This document shows positions 34,831 through 44,400 of a stretch of 64,000 nucleotides of DNA, in pieces (the stretch's first letter is position 1; every line of letters starts with the position of its first letter). The stretch is from Granulicella sp. L60. Its GTDB lineage: Bacteria > Acidobacteriota > Terriglobia > Terriglobales > Acidobacteriaceae. Under the pieces are notes generated by a model. That model did no database searches. It saw nothing but the letters and a program-made list of their open reading frames with translations, and was not told where the DNA came from. The stretch lies in assembly GCF_009765825.1 (NCBI RefSeq), contig NZ_LMUR01000010.1, positions 51,437 through 115,436 on the forward strand, read 5' to 3'. Made by a program: the position numbers and the translations under genes.

Positions 34831-37800
34831 ATGGCGTCGATTTTAGACCAATTGGATAGGCTGGGAGACGAACACCCGCACAAACTCCTTTATTCGTACC
34901 TTGACCTGAACGGCAACCCAATCGAATGCTACTCCTACGCGTCGTTTATTGAGCGGACGAAGGCGATCGCCGGTCATTTGCTGAAGGAGGGTCGTTTCGC
35001 GGCAGAGGACCGACTTTTGCTCGCCTACCCGCCGGGACTCGAAATGATCTGCGCGTTTTTTGGTTGCGTACGCGCCGGATTGATCCCCGTTCCGGTCTAT
35101 CCGCCCAGCTCTCGCGGCTTCCAGAGCGCGCTGTACAAGATGGTCCACATCGCCAAGGATTGCCAGGCTTCCGGGATTCTAACGAGCGCTGACTACCAGG
35201 CATCTCTAAAGACAAACCTCACTCGAAGCGGCGTGTCGGCGTCCGGTGTCGACATCGACTACATCTCCGGTCTTCCATGGATTGTCACCGAAGAGTTCGT
35301 CTCTGAGACTTCGAGCGAGCCTTACTTCGGCACTTCGAAGATTCTGTTCCTCCAATACACATCAGGGTCGACGATGGAACCCAAGGGTGTAATGGTGACG
35401 CACGAGAACATCCTGCAGACCTGTCCGCTTGTGATCGACCATCCCAACCCGATCGTTGTATCGTGGCTTCCGCAGTATCACGATATGGGACTAATCGGAT
35501 GCTACCTTTATCCTGCGCTGAGAGGCGGCACAACATACGGCTTCGCCTCCATGGACTTCATTCAGCGGCCTATCCTGTGGTTCGACACGATAACAACCTA
35601 TCGGGCAACCGCGACTGCGGCTCCCAACTTTGCTTACGACTACTGCCTGCGTCCCGGAAGGCTGTCCAAGGAGGGCCTGGAAGACTGCGATCTTAGCTCT
35701 CTCCGGGTGCTGATGTGCGCTGCGGAACCCGTAAAGCCGGATACCTTCACACGGTTTCTGGAGACCTTTGAGCCCTTTGGGCTGAAATCGGAGAGCTTTT
35801 ATGCTGCCTTCGGGCTGGCTGAAAATACTCTTGCCGTTTCACTCGGCGGCCGCACTATTGTTTCCGTCAACAAGCGTGCTCTCGCTCTGGGTAAGGCGCG
35901 CATGACGACCGAGGTCTCGGAAATCGACGGGGCGACGCAGATTGTCAGTTGTGGCACTCCTCTCGCAGGTATCGACGTTAAGATCGTCGATCCGGAGCAG
36001 CATGTCGCTCTGAAGCCGGGCCACATCGGTGAGATCTGGGTCGCCGGAAGCGGCAAGTGCCTGGGTTACTGGAATAATCCGGAACTGACGCTGAAGCAGT
36101 TTCGTGCGCGACTCGTAGACGATAGCCCTTATGACGATGGCTACCTCCGAACCGGAGATATGGGATTCTTCAACGACGGCGAACTCTTTGTTTGTGGTCG
36201 CATCAAGGACATGATCATCCTCCGTGGACAGAACTACTATCCGCAGGATATCGAGAACGTTGTGGAGAGAGCGTCCGGCCTGATCAGGCCCCATTGCATC
36301 GCTGCATTCCAGATTCACGAAGATAGCGAGCCTGCGCTGGCAATCGTGGCTGAAGTGAAAAATCCTAAGGCTGTTCCGGATGCGCGAAAGATTGCTGCCG
36401 CCGTTCGGAATTATCTGAATGTAGAAGTGGCGTTGATCTCCTTCATAGCTCCCCGTGCGATCCCGAGAACCAGTTCGGGCAAGATCATGCGCCACAAAGC
36501 TAAGCACATGTGGCTGGAAGGACAATTTACCGTTCTCTCGGAGTTTTCGAGGGAGAAGGACGCCGGGTGCTCCGAGTCTGATTCCGGCATAAAGTCGTCT
36601 TTCGACGAATTGAAGGCCAGGTACAACTTGACGGGCATGGAGTCCTACAACCTGGTTGAAGCTGGGCTGGATTCCCTGGATCTTGTTGTGTTCATGCATG
36701 AGCTCAAAGAGCTTTTGAAGGATAAAGGCGCTGAGATGCTGGCGCGGCAGGTCGATATCGGAGTCATTCAGCGTGTCAGCGTAGCCGATCTATTCCGATT
36801 GGCGGAGCAGTTGGAACATGCACCTGAAGAAGCACTGGTTCAGTTACGCCAATCCTTGGCAGCTTTCCGTGATGAGCAGCGCGCAGCGGAAAAGCAGATG
36901 ATGAGCGACGACAGCAAACTCGTCTTCGACCCTCCGGTACCAACCTCTTTGCCCGAAACACCGATTGCGAATCACGTGCTGTTGACGGGTGGTACAGGTT
37001 TTATCGGACCGTTTTTGATGAAGAGCTTGCTGGAACAGACCCGAGCGAAGATCTATGTTCTCGTTAGGGCGTCCGACGAAGTCCAGGGCAGTCAACGACT
37101 GCGTGCGGCCATGGAGTCGATGGGACCTTGTCCGGCCAGGATGATGCAGATGTTTGAGGCCCGCGTCATTCCAATCTGTGGCGACCTCGGGCAGCCAATG
37201 TTGGGTCTAACGCAGGACGTCTGGGATTTCCTGGCCAGTGAAATGGATACCGTCTTCCACAACGGGGCTACGGTGAACTATTTGTTTAACTACGACCGCA
37301 TGCGTGACGCGAACGTGATGGGGACCAATGAGGTCTTGAGACTGGCGTTCGAAGGACGGTCTAAGGAATTCAATTATGTCTCGACTACCTTTGTGTTTGG
37401 CTGGGCTGTCAAATCTGTTCTATATGAGACCGACTTCAACAAGGATATGGAGCTTCTTGATTTCGGGTACAGCCAGTCCAAATGGGTAGCAGAGCAAGTG
37501 GTTGCAGACGCGCGCAGCCGAGGACTCTCCACGCGGATCTTCCGTCCTGCTCTCGTGAGCCCCTCGATAACGGGCGGAGGCAACAACTTCGATATCGCCG
37601 TTCGCCTTGTGGCGTTTATGGTGAATCACGGCATTGGAGTCGACGCCCTGAACCAGGTTAGCTTCGTTCCCGCGGACATTGTGGCGAACAATATCGTCGC
37701 AATCTCCACGACTGCCGGTACTGCGAACAAGACGTACCACGTGGTGCGGGACGACTATGCGAATATGCTGGATATTACCGGGCTCATTACCAAGTCGACC

Positions 37801-38127
37801 GGTCGGCAATTCGATATATTCAGCATCTCCGACTTCGTTCCCGAGCTGATCCGGAGATGTCGGAAAGAAGATCTTCTCTTTCCGCTGCTGGATTTTCTGG
37901 TGGGCTCCGTGGACAACATCTCCGCGATGGAGTTCAAGCGCTATGAGAGCTCTTCCTATCAGGAGGCCCGCGACGCCTCGAAGTGGGGCATCCCGGACCC
38001 GTCTCTCGAAGATACGGTCGCTGGTATTTTGAAGTTCATGCACCGCAAAGGGATTATTTCAGTTGCGGCTCGTGAACTCAGCACTGCGCCATCACCTACT
38101 GAACCTCTTGCCTGCACGGACGCATAA
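34831..38127 (+). CDS. Fatty acyl-AMP ligase, carrier protein and thioester reductase fusion
   Basis: A 1098-residue three-domain enzyme. Residues 1 to about 580 are a FAAL-type adenylating domain (QYTSGSTMEPKGVMVTHEN, SWLPQYHDMGLIG, YLRTGDMGFF, with the C-terminal RTSSGKIMRHK). A carrier domain follows (about 590-670), with the phosphopantetheine Ser615 in EAGLDSLDLV. The C-terminal reductase domain (about 710-1085) begins VLLTGGTGFIGPFL (from 716) and carries the SDR-type Tyr880-x3-Lys884 (YSQSKW). The expected chemistry is to adenylate a fatty acid, load it on its own carrier domain and release it by NAD(P)H reduction as aldehyde or alcohol. The layout resembles carboxylic acid reductases but has a FAAL-type ligase. 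Desaturase and P450 genes are divergent; an MMPL exporter follows. Confidence 0.93.
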   Translation: MASILDQLDRLGDEHPHKLLYSYLDLNGNPIECYSYASFIERTKAIAGHLLKEGRFAAEDRLLLAYPPGLEMICAFFGCVRAGLIPVPVYPPSSRGFQSALYKMVHIAKDCQASGILTSADYQASLKTNLTRSGVSASGVDIDYISGLPWIVTEEFVSETSSEPYFGTSKILFLQYTSGSTMEPKGVMVTHENILQTCPLVIDHPNPIVVSWLPQYHDMGLIGCYLYPALRGGTTYGFASMDFIQRPILWFDTITTYRATATAAPNFAYDYCLRPGRLSKEGLEDCDLSSLRVLMCAAEPVKPDTFTRFLETFEPFGLKSESFYAAFGLAENTLAVSLGGRTIVSVNKRALALGKARMTTEVSEIDGATQIVSCGTPLAGIDVKIVDPEQHVALKPGHIGEIWVAGSGKCLGYWNNPELTLKQFRARLVDDSPYDDGYLRTGDMGFFNDGELFVCGRIKDMIILRGQNYYPQDIENVVERASGLIRPHCIAAFQIHEDSEPALAIVAEVKNPKAVPDARKIAAAVRNYLNVEVALISFIAPRAIPRTSSGKIMRHKAKHMWLEGQFTVLSEFSREKDAGCSESDSGIKSSFDELKARYNLTGMESYNLVEAGLDSLDLVVFMHELKELLKDKGAEMLARQVDIGVIQRVSVADLFRLAEQLEHAPEEALVQLRQSLAAFRDEQRAAEKQMMSDDSKLVFDPPVPTSLPETPIANHVLLTGGTGFIGPFLMKSLLEQTRAKIYVLVRASDEVQGSQRLRAAMESMGPCPARMMQMFEARVIPICGDLGQPMLGLTQDVWDFLASEMDTVFHNGATVNYLFNYDRMRDANVMGTNEVLRLAFEGRSKEFNYVSTTFVFGWAVKSVLYETDFNKDMELLDFGYSQSKWVAEQVVADARSRGLSTRIFRPALVSPSITGGGNNFDIAVRLVAFMVNHGIGVDALNQVSFVPADIVANNIVAISTTAGTANKTYHVVRDDYANMLDITGLITKSTGRQFDIFSISDFVPELIRRCRKEDLLFPLLDFLVGSVDNISAMEFKRYESSSYQEARDASKWGIPDPSLEDTVAGILKFMHRKGIISVAARELSTAPSPTEPLACTDA

Positions 38128-38132
38128 TCCGT

Positions 38133-38912
38133 CTACTGCTTTTTGAATACCAAGTTCTCGGTTAGATGTTGGCCATTTTCAAAGATGCCGGAGGTGGTCA
38201 GCGTCATCTGCTGACCATCCGCGGAGACCACCCACCTGTCTTTTTGAGCTACTTGGTCGTCTCGCCAGTAGCTCGCGTCCACGGTGTGGGGATCGACAAG
38301 TTGAAGTGTGACGGTATCGTTGCGGGAGTTCTTTAAATCGTATTTCTTCCCGTCAAAGCGGGCGGTGTAGCTGAAGTCACCCGAAAAACGCACCCCACCG
38401 TTTCCATCTGCCTCGATCTTGACTATCGACCCCTGTCGCAAACGAGTCTTGCTGGGGTCCTGCGTCCACTCGCCAGCCAATGGGTCACCGGCGACCTTCG
38501 CCCCCCCGCTCCGAGCCCACTCGGTGATCTGGTCGGCATGACCTGCGCTTATCGTCGTAATCGTTAGCTCGTTCCCATTACTTGATAATCTCTCGCGAAC
38601 CGTCGCCACGACAGCTCCATTCTTCTTCTCCTTCACCTCGGCCTGCCTTTTACCGATCCTGCGCAACTCGACCTGATTGAACGCAGGATTCCCAGATACG
38701 GACGTCTCGTGTCCATCCGACTTCGCTGTGAAGTCGAGGCGGGTTTCGCCAGACATGACGACATGTACTGCGTCATGTAGAGCTGTGACGGAGAGTTTAT
38801 TGGGAGGATTCAAGCTAGATTGCGCGGAGATGAGCGTCCAGGAGCCAATACGGGGGTCTGAGGCTCCAGATTGAAAAGCGGCAAGCAGTGCGAGCAACGC
38901 GAATTTAAGAAT
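38133..38912 (-). CDS. Secreted protein of unknown function
   Basis: About 259 residues, converging on the ligase gene with only 5 bases between the stops. After a signal peptide the body is beta-rich and seems to consist of two related halves (GSWTLISAQSSLNPPNK... and GEWTQDPSKTRLRQGS...), reminiscent of lipocalin-like secreted proteins common in Acidobacteria. With the TTG at 38897 the signal peptide would lack a basic residue. An upstream ATT at 38910-38912 gives ILKFALLALLAAF and stands 4 bases after a perfect AGGAGG, so a rare ATT start is the best fit. Function unknown; lipid binding would suit the neighbours but is not shown. Confidence 0.68.
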   Translation of the reverse strand: MLKFALLALLAAFQSGASDPRIGSWTLISAQSSLNPPNKLSVTALHDAVHVVMSGETRLDFTAKSDGHETSVSGNPAFNQVELRRIGKRQAEVKEKKNGAVVATVRERLSSNGNELTITTISAGHADQITEWARSGGAKVAGDPLAGEWTQDPSKTRLRQGSIVKIEADGNGGVRFSGDFSYTARFDGKKYDLKNSRNDTVTLQLVDPHTVDASYWRDDQVAQKDRWVVSADGQQMTLTTSGIFENGQHLTENLVFKKQ

Positions 38913-39056
38913 TGATCCTCCTAATCAGACGGAACAAATTTAGCAGATTCAGAGAGCCAGATGGGTCTGCGCCGAGCATCTGTTTCGTCCTACTAAGTCT
39001 TTTGATGCCTGCGGAGTAGGGCAGATCACCTAACTTGCGACTATTTGTATGACATT

Positions 39057-41294
39057 ATGGGACTCATGTATGTGCGCCGTTTTTGGGTGGCCGGGATAGT
39101 TCTTGCCGCTGTCATTGCGCTTCTTCCGTTCTCTTTCCACTCCGAGCGCCATCTGGAGACGGCAACCCGTGTCGAGGGGAGCGAAGCAGAGACGGTCCGG
39201 CAGGAGCTTGTCAGCCGTTTTCATTCCCCATTCGTGGATAGAGTTGTCCTGGTGATTCAGGGGCTCCCTCCTGCGGATTCGGTAGAGGGCGGCCAAGCGT
39301 TAGCAACTGTCGTCGCAGCTCTGAAAGAGGAACCCGGGGTGTCCGGCGTCGTCTCCTATCTCGAGTTGCGCGATCCGATCTTTTTGGGCAAGGGCGGTGG
39401 AACCTTTGTTCTGGTGGGCCTGTCGTCGACCGATGGCCCAGTGGAGGCGCTCGTTCCTAAGCTTCATGAGCGGGCAAACTCTCTCGCCAATCAACTGCGG
39501 GGCCATTACCCGGCGGTGAAACTAGAGCTGACGGGCGAGCTCCCGCTGAACTTCGACATTCGCAAGGCAAGCGCCGACGATGTGCGACGCGGCGAAAGCC
39601 TGGTGATTCCTGCGACCCTCGTACTTTTACTGGTGGCCTTCGGAAGCCTGGTCGCGGCCATGATTCCATTAGCCGTTGGTCAGCTTGCCATCGCGACTAC
39701 TCTCGCGATCACCGGACTACTAGCTCATCGCTTCCACTTATCCATTCTGGTTCAGAACTTGGCTACTATGCTTGGTCTAGGTTTGGGAATCGACTACGCG
39801 CTTCTCATGGTTAGCCGTTTCCGGGAAGCGATCTCCGCCGGGCACGACGGATCTGAGGCTTCGGTCATAGCAGCACGTCAGGCCGGTCGTACGCTCCTGA
39901 TCTCAGCCTCGACTGTAGCGATAGGATTTCTAGCCCTATTGACGGTTCCCATCAGTGAAATCCGCTCCATCGGCATCGCTGGATTTCTGGTAGCGGGAAT
40001 CAGCGTGTTGCTTACAAATACCCTCGTTCCGGCCGTGTTGGCGTTGCTCGGCCCGCGGATTGATGCTGGCCGGATGCCGTTTACTCCTAAACTGGATGCG
40101 GATCGTGCCGCACATACAGGAAACCGCTGGAGAAAATGGGGAAAGGTAATTGTTGCCCATCCCTGGCTTGCCCTGCTTCTGGCAGGCATACCTCTGCTTC
40201 TGCTCGCGTGGCAAGTCATGCGGCTGGATACCAGTATGCCCAAGGGAGATTGGCTTCCGGAGTCGGCGGAATCGGTTCATGCGCTGCATACGCTGGAAAA
40301 GATGGATCGAGCCGGCGTTGTTTATTCGATGCGCATCATCGTAGAACTGCCGGCGGATTCCATTGCGCAGACCGATGCGGGATGGAACGCCCTTGATCGC
40401 CTCGGCAAGAGCATCGCGAGCGACCCTCGTTGCGCCCGCGTCCTTTCTATCGCTACGATCGCGGAGGGCAACCGTGCCTCCCTCACCGACCTCTCTCGCG
40501 AGACGCGACGTACGTTTCTGAGCAGTGACGGAAGGGCGGCACTCCTTGAAATACTGCCGGCAACTTCGGTCTCCCTGCGCGATCAAGTCGACTGGGTGCG
40601 GGAGCTCCGGAAGACCGGCGCGACAGCTCTTACCGGCATACCCGGAGCAACTATACAAGTTGGTGGTATACCGGCACTCAACGCAGACTATCAGACGATA
40701 GTCACAGATCACTTTGTGCCAGTGATGGCAATGGTAGTGGTGGCGACGCTCCTGGCGCTTCTGGCTGGGTTCCGATCGCTCTTCGCTGCCGTAAAGGCTA
40801 TTGCACTGAACCTGCTCTCGGTCGCAGCTTCTTTCGGAGCCTTGGTTTTAGTCTTCCAGGATGGGCACGGAAGTAGCCTGCTGGGAGTTCCAGGGGGAAC
40901 GGGAAGCGTGTTCCCGCTTGTTCCAATCGTGGCCTTTGCTATCGTCTTCGGACTAAGCATGGATTACGAAGTATTTTTAGTTGCGCGGGTTCTCGAAGCC
41001 AGGAGAAGCGGGCTCAGTGAGATGGACGCAATCCCAGAGGGAATGGCGAGAACCGCAGGCCTGATTACGAGCGCCGCCGCGATCATGATTGTAGTCTTCG
41101 CGGCCTTTACCTTTGGAAACTTCCTAGTGGTCAAGATGATCGGATTCACGCTGGCAGTCGCCGTATTGATTGACGCGACGCTGGTTCGAATTGTGATCGG
41201 CCCCGCGCTCCTTCGGATTGCAGGTGATTGGAACTGGTGGCCTGGAGGACTCGCTAAGTCACGCAGTGTGAAGGTGATGGCCAGTCGCGAATGA
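39057..41294 (+). CDS. MMPL/RND-family exporter
   Basis: About 745 residues with the two-fold MMPL layout: one N-terminal membrane helix (about 6-24), a periplasmic domain, a block of five helices (about 180-335), then a second repeat with a helix at about 360-380, another periplasmic domain and a last five-helix block (about 560-725). The typical membrane phrases are GLGIDYALLMVSRFREA and GLSMDYEVFLVARVLEA, each with the Asp-Tyr pair used for proton coupling. MMPL proteins export lipids and lipid conjugates in actinobacteria; here the gene follows a lipid-modifying gene set, so export of that product is a reasonable inference. Start candidates are ATG 39057 and ATG 39066; no clear ribosome site separates them. 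Confidence 0.9.
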   Translation: MGLMYVRRFWVAGIVLAAVIALLPFSFHSERHLETATRVEGSEAETVRQELVSRFHSPFVDRVVLVIQGLPPADSVEGGQALATVVAALKEEPGVSGVVSYLELRDPIFLGKGGGTFVLVGLSSTDGPVEALVPKLHERANSLANQLRGHYPAVKLELTGELPLNFDIRKASADDVRRGESLVIPATLVLLLVAFGSLVAAMIPLAVGQLAIATTLAITGLLAHRFHLSILVQNLATMLGLGLGIDYALLMVSRFREAISAGHDGSEASVIAARQAGRTLLISASTVAIGFLALLTVPISEIRSIGIAGFLVAGISVLLTNTLVPAVLALLGPRIDAGRMPFTPKLDADRAAHTGNRWRKWGKVIVAHPWLALLLAGIPLLLLAWQVMRLDTSMPKGDWLPESAESVHALHTLEKMDRAGVVYSMRIIVELPADSIAQTDAGWNALDRLGKSIASDPRCARVLSIATIAEGNRASLTDLSRETRRTFLSSDGRAALLEILPATSVSLRDQVDWVRELRKTGATALTGIPGATIQVGGIPALNADYQTIVTDHFVPVMAMVVVATLLALLAGFRSLFAAVKAIALNLLSVAASFGALVLVFQDGHGSSLLGVPGGTGSVFPLVPIVAFAIVFGLSMDYEVFLVARVLEARRSGLSEMDAIPEGMARTAGLITSAAAIMIVVFAAFTFGNFLVVKMIGFTLAVAVLIDATLVRIVIGPALLRIAGDWNWWPGGLAKSRSVKVMASRE

Positions 41295-41389
41295 AGCCGT
41301 TCGTTTGGTCGGCCCTCATTATAAAGAATCTTGATTCATTGGTTGTCGGGCCGAGGGACGTCTCGCCAAAAAACTGTTGGGTTAAGTTT

Positions 41390-41417
41390 GAAGAGGGACG
41401 CCTTGGCGTCCCTCTTC
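41390..41417. terminator. Hairpin between the exporter and receptor genes
   Basis: GAAGAGGGACGCC and GGCGTCCCTCTTC form a perfect 13-base stem with a TT centre. It lies between the convergent ends of the MMPL gene (41294) and the Oar-like receptor (41448). No long T-run follows on either strand, so efficiency is uncertain. Confidence 0.65.
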
Positions 41418-41447
41418 GAACTGCGAATCGTAAACAGCCAAGGAGCC

Positions 41448-44400
41448 TTAGAACATAAAGCGTAGCGACATCTGAATCTGCCGTGCGCTGCCGATGGCGT
41501 GGGTGACGATCCCGAGCCCGGCTGGGCAGTTATAGAAGCCTACGTTGGTGGCGTCGCAGGCAGTCGGCAGAACGGGTGTGCCGGCGACGGGGAAGCCGTT
41601 GTAGTTCTCGTTCTGCGAGACCTCGTTGCCGGGTACGTCGAAGCTGCTGGTGTTGGTGAGGTTGTAGACGTCGAAGGTGTACTTGAGGCTGTAGCGTTCG
41701 TTGAACCTCGTCAGTTTGATGAGCGAGGCATCAGCGCGCTTCTGGAAGGCTTGGCGGAAGATGTTGCGCTGACCTGTGGTGAAGCCGGTCTCATAGGGAT
41801 CGGAGGTTGGCACGGCGTTGCTGAGACCACCGGCTGCCAGAAGCGGGAGGGTGAAGCAGGAGCTCTTGAGGGCTTCGTCTCCTGTACCGAAAGCTCCGGA
41901 GCGGCCGGTTTTGGCGTTCTTCGCGGTGCATCCGGGGGCGAGGGGAACGATGGGATTCGTGATGCCGTTGCTGACGCCGTAGTAGATGCTGCCGACGGCG
42001 CCGCTGAAGTCGATGACAGAGTAGGGTTGACCGCTCTGCAGGACGGTGAGGCCGACGAGAGACCAGCCGTTGGTGAAGAAGCTCTCGATGTTGTGCTCGT
42101 GGATGAAATCGGGAAGCCTGTAGACGTAGTTGAAGTTGATGACGTGGGTGCGGTCAAAGTCAGACGAGGCGTACCCGTCGCGCAGGTTAAGGGGATTGTT
42201 GCCGTTGTAGAAGAGGCCAAGGCCGCTCTGCTCGTCGAGCGCGTGAGAGTAGGTGTAAGAGGCGGCGACCTGCAGGCCGTGGCTCATGCGCTTGTCGATG
42301 TGGGCTGTGAGAGCGTTGTAGGCGTCGACGCCTGCGGCTTTGAAGTCGATGGACTCTGCCGCATAGCCGACGTAGGGAACGCGATGGTCGACGTTTCCTC
42401 CTTCGTAGTCCTCCCGGTAGGAGGAGTTGTCGGGCAGTAGAGCGCCGCCGACGTTATAGCCGTAGGAGTAGTTTTCCCCGTGGATGGGACTGGCGGGAGA
42501 GGCGATGCCAGGCTGATTGAAGGGAACGGGGATGACCTGATGGCGGCCGAGATTGCCGACGTAGCCGATCTCTACGGCGATGTCGTTACGCGGCTGCCAT
42601 TGGATATCGAGCGTGTAGTTGTAGGTGTAGGGGAGCTTGTTGGCGCGGTCGTAGACGCCGAGCGAGACGGGCTGGCCGCCGTTGCTGATGCTCGCGAGGT
42701 TGGGCAGATACTTGCTGAGGTCGGACGATTTGGGGTTGGTGGGAGGCGCGTTCTGGACGTTGGTGTATGGATTGGCCAGGTTGCCTGTGGCCGCGTTTGC
42801 AGACGTTGGAGCAGCAAAAGGATCGTTGGAGCCTCCAGCCCCACTGGTGTTCTGGCCGCAGGTCGGGATGTAGCCGTTATAAAGGGTATTGTTGGGGCAG
42901 CTTTGAGCTGTTACGAAGGGAAGCTGCTGGTTGACGCCGAAGGGGCCGCCCGTGACGGTGCCGATGGCGTAGCCGGGCGAGAGGTAGCTGAAGAGCTCTC
43001 CGCGGTCATAGTACATGCCAAAACCGGAGCGGACGACGATCTTGCTATGGAACATCTCCGGCTGCCACGCTGCTCCGAGGCGCGGGCCGAAGCCATACTG
43101 GCGTCCGGTAAGGGTGGTGGGGCTGATGCCAGAGGTTCCATTCGCATTGTTGCCTGCGATGATGAAGCCGGGCTGGGTGATGGTGTCCGAGGCCGCGTTG
43201 TACTGATAGGCGTTGGGATCGCCGGGATGCTTCGGGTCGGGGAAGTCAAAGTTGAAGATGCGGCCCTCTTTTTCGGTGAGTCCACCGTTCCAGTCGTAGC
43301 GGAGGCCAGCGGTTAGCGAAAGATTGGGCGTGATCTGGAACTTGTCCTGAACGTAGCTGCCGATCTGGTTGGCGCGATAGTAGCGGCTGGCATTACCCTG
43401 CAGGAAGGAGCTGACATAGAAGGCGGTGGAGGAGCTGCCAGGGGTGACGTAGCCTTGCGCGTAGGCGCTCAGGTCGTCGGTGGCGACGGTGCCGTTGCCT
43501 GTGCGCTTGTCGATGGTGTTGAGCTGGGTGTAGCTGTAGTTGGTGCCGAAGCTGACGGTGTGTCGGCCGAGCGTCCAGATGGCGTTGCCAGAGGGTTGCC
43601 AGCGGTTCTGAAAGGCACCGGTATTGGGAGCCTGACCTTCCGCGTTTGGACCGATGTTCAGGATGCCGGAGCTTTCGAGACCGTACTGGCCCTGGGCGCT
43701 ACCCAACACGTTCACGATGGAGACGCCGGGAAAGTAGTTCGAGCCGAATTCGTTGATGGAGACCGTGCCGAGCGCGCCTCCGGGGATGGCATTGGGACCG
43801 AAAGGCTGCTCATTATCGACCCAGGTCTTTTCGCGGATGAAGCCCATGGTCTGTGTGGTGCTGAGGTTGGACCGGAGCAGGTAGGTGTTGGTAATGGCAA
43901 TGACCTGTGCGCCGGAGTCGAGGTGCTCAGTGAAACCAGGAACGCTGGAGTAGGCATAGGGCGCGATGGTGGGATCGTGCTGGTAGTAGTACTTGAGGGA
44001 GAGGGTGTCTTTGCTGGAGATGTTGTAGTCGATGTTGGCCACAGCCATATCGGCCTTGAAGTAACCGGTGCCGGGGATGAAGGCGTTGAACGGATGAGAG
44101 GGCGAGAGGCTGGAGGAGCCGGTGTCATTGGGGATGAGCCATTTGCCGGGTTCGCCGGGAAGCGAGGGCGAGTTGAAGAGGGCGAGGGCTGTGTTATCGA
44201 TATTGCTGGCGGCGAGGCCGGAGCCGAAGTTGTTGTTGACGATGCCTGCGAAGCCGGCCGCAGTGCGGTTAGTGTCGGAGAGTCCGACGGGCACATCGAG
44301 GAAGGAGTCGCCAATCTCCTGGTCAGAGACGCGGAGGTGTTGATAGGAGACGAAGCCGAAGAGCTTGTCCTTGATGATGGGGCCGCCGAAGGTGCCGCCG

